DNA of 64,000 nucleotides, taken from the NCBI RefSeq assembly GCF_004122105.1, contig NZ_SBKN01000002.1, positions 186,001 to 250,000 on the forward strand, in the 5' to 3' direction. This DNA comes from Flavobacterium stagni. GTDB taxonomy: Bacteria; Bacteroidota; Bacteroidia; Flavobacteriales; Flavobacteriaceae. Below, piece after piece: positions 17,369-25,488 of this stretch (positions within the stretch are counted from its first letter, which is position 1; each line of letters opens with the position of its first letter). The translations under genes were made by a program, and so were the position numbers. Under the pieces are notes generated by a model. That model was not told the DNA's origin and did no database searches. It worked only from the letters and a program-made list of their open reading frames with translations.

Positions 17369-18836
17369 ATACTTCTTCTTCTTCTAAAATCTTATTCGGA
17401 TCATAACCAAACAAATGGTGTTGTTTGATTAATTCTGGAATTCCAATAGGTAGCATGGCTTCCCAGCCTGGTATGTTGCTCGTGATCATTTTTAATACTT
17501 CACGAGAGAAAATTTTCAAGTTCGTACGATCAAAGTCGGTCACATCCACCACTTTACCATTGTAAGCAAAGAATTTATACAACTCTTTCATACGTGGGTG
17601 AACTTTCAAGTTTTGGGAAGTGATAATTTCGCCATCCATTTCCATGGGGTATAGATATACTTTTAAATCGCGGTAGAACAATTTACCAAAGGCTTCCAAT
17701 ATTCCTCCACTCAAATGGCGGTAGTATTTTTCATCAAAAATATCGACCAAGTTGTTAACTCCCATCACCAATCCCATACGAGCTTTGGTATAATTAGAGA
17801 AATATTCTACAACACGGTAATACTCTTGGAAATTGGAAATCATTACTGTCTGACCCAGCGAACATAGCAATTCGGCGCGGTCCATGAAATCGCGTTCGTC
17901 TATTTCGCCCTCTGAACGTAAGTTGGACAACGTAATTTCAAATACCACAAAGGTATTTTCCTTGTCGACTTTATTTTCTTGAGAAAACATTTCCAAGGAA
18001 CGTTTGTACATGTCCATATTCACGCGGGTTACCGGACGGAAACTACCACGGATAGCTAAGATGTTTTTCTTGTATAAAACGGCAGCCGGTAAGATGTTTT
18101 TCCCGTCAGGGCTGAACATCACGGCATCGGTCATACCATTTCGTACCAATTGCAAACTCATCAAACGGTTGTCTACATTGGCAAAGCGTGGTCCGGAGAA
18201 ATTGATGGTGTCGATTTCCAATTGGTCTTTGTCCAAATGGTCGTACAAATAACGCAACAATTTCTTGGGATCATTGTATTTGTAAAAGGCGCCATAAATT
18301 AAATTTACCCCAAGAATACCTAAAGTTTCTTGTTGTAAACGCGCATCATTTTCTTTAAATCGGATGTGAAGTGTGATTTCGTTGTAGTCTTCATCCGGTT
18401 CAACTTGGTATTTGATTCCTACCCAGCCGTGGCCTTTGAATTGTTTGGCGAAATCAATCGTCGCTACAGTATTTGCATAACTGAAAAACATTTTATTGGG
18501 GTGTTTATCCCGTTTTAAACGTTCTTCGATTAGGCGAACTTCGTGATTGAGCATCTTTTTCAACCGACTTTCCGTCACGTAACGACCATCTTCTTCGTTA
18601 CCGTAAATCGCATCACTAAAGTCTTTGTCATAGGCAGACATCGCTTTCGCAATCGTACCAGAAGACCCCCCTGCGCGGAAAAAATGACGCACCGTTTCTT
18701 GACCAGCGCCAATTTCAGCGAAAGTTCCGTAGATATTTTCGTTGAGGTTAATGCGTAAAGCTTTATCTTTTGTTGTAGGGATTTGTGTGATTACACGATC
18801 TCCTTTTAACTTGATGTTTAATTCGTTACCTGCCAT
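17367..18836 (-). CDS. Large conserved cytosolic protein of unknown function
   Basis: 489 residues, no signal peptide and no membrane segments. The N-terminus GDRVITQIPTTKDKALRINLN and the motif TFAEIGAGQETVRHFFRAGG are very well kept in Bacteroidota in my recollection, and other phyla have related proteins. Some database entries label such proteins as a TonB-dependent receptor or a nicotinate enzyme. The sequence does not support a receptor: it has no signal, plug or barrel. A Gly-Ser-rich loop (RAGGSSGTIAKAMSAYDKD) and many buried charged segments suggest an enzyme. The start is the ATG at 18836, with a TAACTTTG -7-like element at 18854-18861 on the same strand. It is divergent from the MBL hydrolase gene. 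Confidence 0.85.
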   Translation of the reverse strand: MAGNELNIKLKGDRVITQIPTTKDKALRINLNENIYGTFAEIGAGQETVRHFFRAGGSSGTIAKAMSAYDKDFSDAIYGNEEDGRYVTESRLKKMLNHEVRLIEERLKRDKHPNKMFFSYANTVATIDFAKQFKGHGWVGIKYQVEPDEDYNEITLHIRFKENDARLQQETLGILGVNLIYGAFYKYNDPKKLLRYLYDHLDKDQLEIDTINFSGPRFANVDNRLMSLQLVRNGMTDAVMFSPDGKNILPAAVLYKKNILAIRGSFRPVTRVNMDMYKRSLEMFSQENKVDKENTFVVFEITLSNLRSEGEIDERDFMDRAELLCSLGQTVMISNFQEYYRVVEYFSNYTKARMGLVMGVNNLVDIFDEKYYRHLSGGILEAFGKLFYRDLKVYLYPMEMDGEIITSQNLKVHPRMKELYKFFAYNGKVVDVTDFDRTNLKIFSREVLKMITSNIPGWEAMLPIGIPELIKQHHLFGYDPNKILEEEEV

Positions 18837-18870
18837 AATTCAAAAATGCCTCGCAAAGTTAATAAAACGA

Positions 18871-18904
18871 TTGCGGTATTTAAAGCGAATTAATCCTAAT
18901 TTTG
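18871..18904 (+). promoter_or_regulatory. Candidate promoter of the MBL-hydrolase operon
   Basis: TTG at 18871-18873, 23 bases, then TAATTTTG at 18897-18904. The -7 element is a full match; the spacing is at the upper limit. It implies a leader of about 50 bases before the ATG at 18964. Confidence 0.4.
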
Positions 18905-18963
18905 TAGAAAAATTAACGCTTCTGTACCGTTTGGGTATAAGAAGACCTCAAAAATCGTGCTAC

Positions 18964-19728
18964 ATGAAAATTTATTTTCTAGGAACAGGTACTTCACAAG
19001 GAATTCCAGTTATTGGGAGTCAGCACCCCGTTTGTTTAAGTAACGACATTCGCGACAAAAGATTGCGTGTATCGGTCTGGATTTCAGACGAAAAACATTC
19101 GGTGGTGGTGGATTGTGGTCCCGACTTCCGGCAGCAGATGTTGCAGTCGGGTTGTGCACGTATCGATGCCTTATTATTTACCCATGAGCACGCAGATCAT
19201 ACCGCGGGTTTAGACGATATACGCCCGTTTAACTTTCAACAGGGTCCGATGCCCGTTTATGCTGAACAACGCGTGCTGAACAATCTGCAAAAGCGTTTTG
19301 ATTATATTTTTGAAACCGAAAATCGCTATCCCGGTGCGCCTTCGGTTAATGCACACGAAATTCAGGTTGACCAACGTTTCGCTGTTGGCAATTGGGAAAT
19401 CCAACCCATTCGTGTGTATCACGGCAATTTACCCGTTTTGGGATTTCGAATAGACGATTTTGCTTATCTGACCGATGTAAAGACCATTGAATCGGATGAA
19501 ATTGAAAAATTAAAAGGGGTAAAAGTGTTGGTCGTGAATGCCTTACGCGAAGAGCCGCATGCTACACATTTCAATTTGCAAGAAGCATTGGATTTTGTAA
19601 CTTTGATACAACCTGAGAAAACCTATTTGACGCACATTAGTCATCATATGGGTTTTCATGCAGAACGGGAAAAACAATTGCCAGAAAATGTATTTTTGGC
19701 CTTTGATAATTTAGAAATCACTCTTTAA
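18964..19728 (+). CDS. MBL-fold metallo-hydrolase (PhnP/RNase Z-like)
   Basis: 254 residues from the ATG at 18964 (MKIYFLGTG). The open frame extends back to 18742 but would overlap the divergent gene and its promoter, and homology-like sequence starts only here. Features: GTGTSQGIP at the N-terminus, VVVDCGPDFRQQML, the zinc motif THEHADHTAG (HxHxDH), and a late HISHHMGFH. This order matches the PhnP/phosphodiesterase branch of the metallo-beta-lactamase fold. The cellular substrate is unknown. The next gene begins one base after its stop, so the two are co-transcribed. Confidence 0.9.
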   Translation: MKIYFLGTGTSQGIPVIGSQHPVCLSNDIRDKRLRVSVWISDEKHSVVVDCGPDFRQQMLQSGCARIDALLFTHEHADHTAGLDDIRPFNFQQGPMPVYAEQRVLNNLQKRFDYIFETENRYPGAPSVNAHEIQVDQRFAVGNWEIQPIRVYHGNLPVLGFRIDDFAYLTDVKTIESDEIEKLKGVKVLVVNALREEPHATHFNLQEALDFVTLIQPEKTYLTHISHHMGFHAEREKQLPENVFLAFDNLEITL

Positions 19729-19729
19729 A

Positions 19730-20221
19730 ATGGCACGACAACTTTATTTGTATCTATTTATTATCACAGCTTTATTGGCTTCTTTTACTTATGTCTATTA
19801 CAGTAAACAATTAAAGTTTGAAAAAGATTCCAAGACCCAAATGTTGAAATCCAAATCAGATAGTATTGTGCAATTGACCAATCAATTGGACGAATCCAAT
19901 GCGTTTTCATTGCTGAAAAATGAATATGCGCAAAACTATTTTGTAAATTTTGACGTAAAACAATTAGAGCCTTCCATCCGCGAACAACTCATTGCCTTCA
20001 ATGATAGTCCGGCAGGGAATGTGTATACAGGTCAAGAGAAATTGGGTGAACAAAAATTCATCATCAACAAAATGAAAGTCTTAAATCACCGTTGGATTAT
20101 TGCTAACTATAGTGATGGAACCTACTGGGGTGAAGCAATGATTAAGTATTTTGTTGACGATAAAGGAAAAGCGACTTTCCAAACCATGGATACATTTATC
20201 TATCCCAAAGAAGAATACTAA
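19730..20221 (+). CDS. Membrane-anchored protein of unknown function
   Basis: 163 residues. An N-terminal hydrophobic segment (residues 5-24) is followed by a charged, probably coiled stretch (KQLKFEKDSKTQMLKSKSD) and a small globular domain with RWIIANYSDGTYWGEAMIKYF. The hydrophobic segment reads as an uncleaved anchor, placing the domain in the periplasm. The ATG lies one base after the stop of the MBL hydrolase. I do not recognise the family. Confidence 0.72.
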   Translation: MARQLYLYLFIITALLASFTYVYYSKQLKFEKDSKTQMLKSKSDSIVQLTNQLDESNAFSLLKNEYAQNYFVNFDVKQLEPSIREQLIAFNDSPAGNVYTGQEKLGEQKFIINKMKVLNHRWIIANYSDGTYWGEAMIKYFVDDKGKATFQTMDTFIYPKEEY

Positions 20222-20233
20222 AACCAACCAACC

Positions 20234-20713
20234 ATGAAAAAAATAGTTTTTTTAATTGTCGTTTTGGCGACTTCGATGTCTTGCAAGCATACAGAAGAAA
20301 CGACTGCTGCTGATGCTAGAACCACAGTAAAAGATTCTACCATTGCGGGTGCGGATCAAGACGAACACGGTTGTTTGGCTTCTGCCGGATTTACATGGTC
20401 CAAAATGTACAAAGACTGTGTGCGTATGTTTACCGGAATGCAATTGACTCCTGTTGACCAACCCAATAATGAAGATGAGACTTTGTCGGCGTATGTTTTA
20501 TTCAGCGAAGATAAAAGTCAGGCCGAAGTCTTTATGCCCAATTCAGAATCCATTATTTTGAAGCGTAGCAAAGAAGGTCAACCCTGGATTAATAATGATT
20601 ATCAATTGGTGCCTTGGAAAGGATATATTCTTAAAAAAGGAGAAACCAATCTTTATGCAGGCGATGGCGAAATCGGCAATAAATTTTCTGGAAGTTCCGA
20701 TACGGAACAATAA
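20234..20713 (+). CDS. Lipoprotein with a GCxxSAGFTWSKxxKDC motif
   Basis: 159 residues. The N-terminus ends in a lipobox (SMSC, lipidated Cys17), so the mature protein is a lipoprotein. A conspicuous stretch, GCLASAGFTWSKMYKDCVRMF, pairs two Cys 15 residues apart and could form a disulfide. The C-terminal part alternates hydrophobic and polar residues like a small beta domain (SAYVLFSED, QAEVFMPNSES). It follows the membrane-anchored protein by 12 bases and closes the MBL-hydrolase operon. Its stop abuts the stop of the convergent esterase. Function is unknown. Confidence 0.75.
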   Translation: MKKIVFLIVVLATSMSCKHTEETTAADARTTVKDSTIAGADQDEHGCLASAGFTWSKMYKDCVRMFTGMQLTPVDQPNNEDETLSAYVLFSEDKSQAEVFMPNSESIILKRSKEGQPWINNDYQLVPWKGYILKKGETNLYAGDGEIGNKFSGSSDTEQ

Positions 20714-21361
20714 CTAACGTTTCGTTTCTTCTAACCAATTCCGAAAATCAAAGAAATTTTGTGGTGCCACACCATGCCCAACTGGGTATTCTTTGTATTC
20801 GATTTGTACCCCTAAACTTTCCAAAAGTGGGGCTGCTTTTCGTGCCCATTCTACAGGTACAACTTGGTCAACTGACCCGTGTGAAGAAAAAATTTGAAGT
20901 TGTTTCAAATCATTTTCTGCAAAACCATCTACTGCAATTTCAGCATTAAAATACCCGCTCATGGCCACTACGCGCTGTACCTTTTCAGGATAGGAAACAG
21001 CCACGGCATAACTCAAAATACAACCCTGACTAAAACCAATAAGTGTTACTTGTTTCGGGTCTATGGGATACGTTTGAAGGATTTCGTCAATGAAATCGGC
21101 AATCAAATCCCGCGATTGTTGGGCTTGCCCGATATCTGAGAACTTGTTTTCATCGGCATCAAAGTTGATGGCATACCACGCATAACTACCGTACATCAGG
21201 TCATAAGGCGCTCGTACTGAAATCACATAATAGTCACCCGGAAGTTCACTAGAAAATGAAAACAAATCCTGTTCATTACTGCCATATCCATGAAGCAGAA
21301 TTAAAACAGGATTTGTTGTTTTTTTATCGTGGGGTTCTCGGACGAGGTAGTGAAGTTGCAT
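20714..21361 (-). CDS. Carboxylesterase/phospholipase-type alpha/beta hydrolase
   Basis: 215 residues. LLHGYGSNEQDLF gives the oxyanion-hole region, GFSQG carries the nucleophile Ser, SHGSVDQVVP the catalytic Asp, and YPVGHGVAP the catalytic His. This is the compact carboxylesterase/phospholipase (predicted esterase, YpfH-like) layout at its usual length. It is cytosolic with no signal peptide and probably hydrolyses short acyl or thioester substrates. The start is the ATG at 21361. It ends exactly where the convergent lipoprotein gene ends. Confidence 0.9.
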   Translation of the reverse strand: MQLHYLVREPHDKKTTNPVLILLHGYGSNEQDLFSFSSELPGDYYVISVRAPYDLMYGSYAWYAINFDADENKFSDIGQAQQSRDLIADFIDEILQTYPIDPKQVTLIGFSQGCILSYAVAVSYPEKVQRVVAMSGYFNAEIAVDGFAENDLKQLQIFSSHGSVDQVVPVEWARKAAPLLESLGVQIEYKEYPVGHGVAPQNFFDFRNWLEETKR

Positions 21362-21392
21362 AATTCAATTTTTCGCCAAAGATAACAGAAAT

Positions 21393-23825
21393 TTATCCCC
21401 CAATTCGGTTTTTCTCGTCTTCAACCCCCGTACTACGGTTTTGGACTTTTTTCACTTGATCATTTCCAAAGTTATACGCCAAACTGAAACGAACCTGACG
21501 GCTGTCACTTCCTCCGCGACCATTGATGATTACGTTGGCAAACTCCGTTTTTCCAGTCCATGGTGAAGTGTAAAAGATATCCGAAACCGCTAATCGTAGC
21601 GTCATTTTATCTTTCAAAAACTTTTTCTGAACCGCCATATCTAGCGAACCCAAACTGGCAGTACGATACGTTCCTCCCCAAACCGAAGGGGAATTGAACC
21701 AACCCGATACTTCTAAATTAATTCCTTTGGGTAATTTGAAATTGTTTTGACCATAAATGTTTAACGTTTCTTGGGTAATACCCGTAAAGGATGGGTCGGT
21801 AGGGATGTATTTACTGCGAAAAGCATTCACACTCAAATACACACTCCACCAATTTTTAACCGTAAACGGATAAGAGATACCCAAGTTGATGGTTTCTTGA
21901 TTGGCTACGTTTTTGGTAGTCATCCGACTCTTATTTTGGCCCACTGCTTCGGTTACTTGTGCAAAGAAATCGGACACATAACTATAACTCAACGACGTAT
22001 TGAGTTTGTATTTGTACGTATGCGAGGCTTTGATATTGTGCACATATTGGGGTTGTAAAAATGGATTCCCTTTACTTACCGACAATTCATCAATTTGGTA
22101 TTCAAAAGGATTTAAAGAATTATAACTCGGCCTTTCAATACGTCGGCTGTAGGTTACTGCCCAGGAATTGCTTTCGTTTTGATTATAGGTGATTCCACCA
22201 CTAGGGAATAAGTCAGTATAATGGCGTCTTACACGGGTATCATTGTTCTGTTGAGTACTCGTGAGATTTCCATCGGAATTGGTATTCTCCATACGCAATC
22301 CCAACTGGAAATTGAATTTTTTTATCATGCGATTGTAATTCACATACAGCGCATTGATGTTTTCTTTGTAATTGAATCGGTTACTTAATGTCGTGTTGTA
22401 TACCGGTTGCCCACTTTGGTAATTGTAGACATCAAACGTGTTTTCGGTTTCTACTAACGAAGTTTTGAAACCAGCACCCAATTTTCCTTTCCACAAACGT
22501 TGTTCATAATCGGATTTCAACGAACCTACATCAATGGTTACAGGTGTATACTGGCTGTTGATAATAGAACTCAAAATCACCGTTTCACTAGGGTTGTAGT
22601 AATAATTGGGTAAAAAAGTATTTCGATCAGAATTAAAACGTCCCAAATCCAAATCCGTGCTCAGCGAAACGCCTGTAGTATCTTGAAAACGGTAGTTTAT
22701 ATTCGCGTATAAATTATAATTTTTATTGTGTGCCTTATTTTGTGCGACTAATATACTATCAATGCTATTCGAAGTGATTTGGCGAATAGGCGTGCGTGAA
22801 CGCCCGTCACCATAGGCATTGTTGAAGTTGCCCGTTAAGACCATACCAAAAGTATTGCGACGGTTTTTGGTGAAATCCAATCCAATTTTCACGTTGTTGG
22901 CATTGGAAGTGTAATCGGTTTTAGTATCTGAATTGAAGACTTTGCCATTTTGCTGGCGTTCGAATTCCATGAAATTATAGCTTTTTCCAAAACGATTACT
23001 ATAATTCAAATAGCTGTTCCATTTTTTTGTACGGTTGTTTAAAGAAACAGAATTCACCGAAGTCCCATAACGGCCATAGTTATACCCCGCTGAAGCCGTG
23101 CCATTTGTACCGTAATTTTTATTGCGTTTTAATTTGATATTTACAATTCCTGCATTTCCCGCCGCATCAAATTTAGACGACGGTTGCGTGATAATCTCAA
23201 TGGATTCAATATCTGCCGATTGTATCGTTTTTAAATAATTGGTTAAATCCGATCCACTTAAAAACGATTGTTTCCCATCGATATAAAACAACACACCACT
23301 TTTTCCTTCAACAATCACATTGTCATTGTTGTCGACCACTACACCAGGCGCTTTTCGCAACAATTCAAATCCGGTATTTCCTGTGGCATTGATGGTGTTT
23401 TCTACATTAAAAACCGTTTTGTCAGCCAGAACTTGAACCAAGGGTTTTTCTTTTTTCACCACCACTTCATTCAATTGTACGGCACTTTCATTCAACGTTA
23501 TTGTCCCCAAATTGACTAAAGAATCGGTAATTGTTATTCCGGGTACGATTTTATCTTCATAGCCCACCATGGTAATTTTTAAAGAATAAGTACCTACGGG
23601 TAAACGCGTAATGGCAAACGCGCCTTCAGCATCGGAAAGTACCGCTTTAACCAAGGTGTTTTTTTCGTTAAATAAAGCAATCGAAGCCGAAAAAAGTTTG
23701 GGTTCTTTGATTGAACTCACCGTTCCTTTTAAACTTCCCGTTTGGGCATACGTTGAAAAAGAAAGACTGAATAGGGCGAATAAAATAAAAAAGGGTAATT
23801 GGAGTGTGTTTTGTTTTGTTTCCAT
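21393..23825 (-). CDS. TonB-dependent receptor-like outer-membrane beta-barrel protein
   Basis: 810 residues from the ATG at 23825 (METKQNTLQ). The longer frame adds nine residues with no support. A signal peptide ends around STYAQ. Residues 30-110 form a carboxypeptidase-regulatory-like domain (SLKGTVSSIKEPKLFSASIALF, MVGYEDKIVPG). Next is a plug-like domain with GFELLRKAPGVVVD and VLFYIDGKQSFLSG, then a long beta-barrel ending in an aromatic-rich strand (RQVRFSLAYNFGND). This is the layout of the outer-membrane beta-barrel family found widely in Bacteroidota. A final acidic tail (VEDEKNRIGG) follows the barrel. It lies 40 bases after the Tic20/DUF4870-like gene and is probably last in the leftward operon from 27423. 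The substrate is unknown. Confidence 0.88.
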   Translation of the reverse strand: METKQNTLQLPFFILFALFSLSFSTYAQTGSLKGTVSSIKEPKLFSASIALFNEKNTLVKAVLSDAEGAFAITRLPVGTYSLKITMVGYEDKIVPGITITDSLVNLGTITLNESAVQLNEVVVKKEKPLVQVLADKTVFNVENTINATGNTGFELLRKAPGVVVDNNDNVIVEGKSGVLFYIDGKQSFLSGSDLTNYLKTIQSADIESIEIITQPSSKFDAAGNAGIVNIKLKRNKNYGTNGTASAGYNYGRYGTSVNSVSLNNRTKKWNSYLNYSNRFGKSYNFMEFERQQNGKVFNSDTKTDYTSNANNVKIGLDFTKNRRNTFGMVLTGNFNNAYGDGRSRTPIRQITSNSIDSILVAQNKAHNKNYNLYANINYRFQDTTGVSLSTDLDLGRFNSDRNTFLPNYYYNPSETVILSSIINSQYTPVTIDVGSLKSDYEQRLWKGKLGAGFKTSLVETENTFDVYNYQSGQPVYNTTLSNRFNYKENINALYVNYNRMIKKFNFQLGLRMENTNSDGNLTSTQQNNDTRVRRHYTDLFPSGGITYNQNESNSWAVTYSRRIERPSYNSLNPFEYQIDELSVSKGNPFLQPQYVHNIKASHTYKYKLNTSLSYSYVSDFFAQVTEAVGQNKSRMTTKNVANQETINLGISYPFTVKNWWSVYLSVNAFRSKYIPTDPSFTGITQETLNIYGQNNFKLPKGINLEVSGWFNSPSVWGGTYRTASLGSLDMAVQKKFLKDKMTLRLAVSDIFYTSPWTGKTEFANVIINGRGGSDSRQVRFSLAYNFGNDQVKKVQNRSTGVEDEKNRIGG

Positions 23826-23864
23826 TGAAAAAATTTTCCAATGAGTCCACAAAACGAATTTATG

Positions 23865-24218
23865 TTACAGTCTTTTTAACCATTTTTGAAAAAAAGATCC
23901 CAATAAGGGAATAGGGCGGGTCTGACCCATCACGGCAGTAAACATGCCATAAAAGGTTAATATGGTGATAAAAACCCAAAAAGGAACCGCAATGTTTAAG
24001 GCCAAATCCGGATTTATATTTGAGCGATTAAAATAACTACTCATCGTGAGTCCGATTAAAAAGAAGGTCAATGTCAATCCCAAACCCTGACGAATATGAA
24101 ACGAGGCATAAGGGTTTTTCTTTTCAGAGTTGACTGATAGCGCAATCAGTGGACCCAAGATTAAGATATAACTTAAGATCGCCAATGATTTTCCTTCTTT
24201 GATGGTTTGTTCGTCCAT
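23865..24218 (-). CDS. DUF4870/Tic20-like small membrane protein
   Basis: 117 residues with about three to four membrane segments (near residues 12-29, 44-63, 74-96). The stretch YASFHIRQGLGLTL resembles DUF4870/Tic20-like proteins, where a short FHxRQG motif follows the first segment. The start is two bases before the stop of the dihydroorotase-like gene, so the two are almost certainly co-transcribed. The family's role is not established. Confidence 0.75.
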   Translation of the reverse strand: MDEQTIKEGKSLAILSYILILGPLIALSVNSEKKNPYASFHIRQGLGLTLTFFLIGLTMSSYFNRSNINPDLALNIAVPFWVFITILTFYGMFTAVMGQTRPIPLLGSFFQKWLKRL

Positions 24219-24219
24219 A

Positions 24220-25473
24220 TTATGCTGTGGTGTAACGTTGATTGTGATAAATACCGATAACTTTTCCTTTCATTTTTTGCCCTAATAATGCGGCATTTTT
24301 TGATTTGGAGCGAATGTTGGCTCTTTCAAATGTCCATTCGTCTTGGGTAGAGAAAGCGGTTAAATTGGCAGGAGCTCCGACTTCGATGCTCACTTTAGGT
24401 TGGCCAAATAAAAGGCGACCGGCGGTTAATTTTTGTATAATACTATCCAAAGGCAATACAGTAAGCAATGCGCCAAAAGCCGATTCTAGTCCGATAGTGC
24501 CGTTTTGCGCCAAATCGAATTCCAATTTTTTATGTTCGATGTCCACCGGATGATGATCACTAGTGATGCAATCAATGGTGTTGTCTAAAATCCCAGCAAT
24601 TAAGGCCAATCGGTCGGTTTCTGAACGGAGGGGCGGACTCACTTTTAGGTTGCTGTCAAAAGTTTCTAAAACAGTATCGTTAAGTACCAAATGATGGACG
24701 GCAACACTACAACTCACTTGTAAGCCTTTGGCTTTGGCTTCCCGAATCAATTCCACAGATTTTGCAGTAGAAATTGTTGGAATGTGCATTCGACCCCCAG
24801 TATATTCCAAGAGGTAGAGGTTACGCGCTACCATCAATTCTTCTGCGAGGTTGGGAATTCCTTTCAAGCCTAAGCGGGTAGAAGTAATCCCTTCGTTCAC
24901 GACGCCATTCCCTTTGATTTTATCTTCTTGGCAAAAAGCCATTACCAATCCGTTAAAGTCTTGCACATACTGTAGTGCAATTTTCATCAAATTGGCGTTG
25001 CTCATATTTTTTTTATAATCGCCAAATGCAATTGCACCCGCTTGTTGCATGTCATAAAGTTCTGCCAACGCGGTTCCTTCACTGCCCAAGGTTAATGCAC
25101 CAATGGGATGAACTGAAGTAGGTTGGCCCACCGCTTTTTGGCGAATCAATTGAATCACCGCTTGATTGTCAGCTACAGGAAACGTATTGGGTTGTACCAT
25201 TACTTCTGTAAAACCAGCAGCAGCAGCGGTTTGTAAACCGTTTGCAATCGTTTCCGCATCTTCGTAACCGGGTTCGCACAATACGACCGAACTGTCCCAC
25301 CAACCGGGTGACAGGTGCAAATCGTTTTGCTCAATGCATTGGGTGTTTTCGTCTACAGGGAGTGCGTTTCCAATCGCTGAAATTCGGCCATCGGTAATCG
25401 CTACATCAACCACTTGCCCGTGGTATTTCCCTTGGGGGTCGATGATTTTTGCCGATTTAAATAGTGTTGTCAT
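24220..25473 (-). CDS. Dihydroorotase-like protein lacking the zinc ligands
   Basis: 417 residues, amidohydrolase fold of class I dihydroorotases. Dihydroorotase closes carbamoyl-aspartate to dihydroorotate in pyrimidine synthesis and needs two metals. Here the DxHxH ligand motif is replaced: positions 62 and 64 are Ser and Val (WDSSVVLCEPGYE). The region that normally gives a His-Cys-Glu-Asp motif reads MAFCQED, and the HVST-type His is replaced in MHIPTISTAKS. The VHHL, SDHHP and GLESAFGAL motifs remain. A metal-dependent reaction therefore looks impossible. It may be a PyrC-like pseudoenzyme supporting carbamoyltransferase, as described for pseudo-DHOases elsewhere, or have a new role; a true pyrC should exist outside this window. 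Neighbours are a BatA/VWA gene upstream and the Tic20-like gene downstream. Confidence 0.88.
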   Translation of the reverse strand: MTTLFKSAKIIDPQGKYHGQVVDVAITDGRISAIGNALPVDENTQCIEQNDLHLSPGWWDSSVVLCEPGYEDAETIANGLQTAAAAGFTEVMVQPNTFPVADNQAVIQLIRQKAVGQPTSVHPIGALTLGSEGTALAELYDMQQAGAIAFGDYKKNMSNANLMKIALQYVQDFNGLVMAFCQEDKIKGNGVVNEGITSTRLGLKGIPNLAEELMVARNLYLLEYTGGRMHIPTISTAKSVELIREAKAKGLQVSCSVAVHHLVLNDTVLETFDSNLKVSPPLRSETDRLALIAGILDNTIDCITSDHHPVDIEHKKLEFDLAQNGTIGLESAFGALLTVLPLDSIIQKLTAGRLLFGQPKVSIEVGAPANLTAFSTQDEWTFERANIRSKSKNAALLGQKMKGKVIGIYHNQRYTTA

Positions 25474-25488
25474 AGTTGTGTTGTTGTG

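Noticed and set aside
18742..18963. N-terminal extension of the MBL hydrolase frame
   Set aside because: It overlaps the divergent gene and its promoter region, and family similarity starts only at the ATG at 18964.
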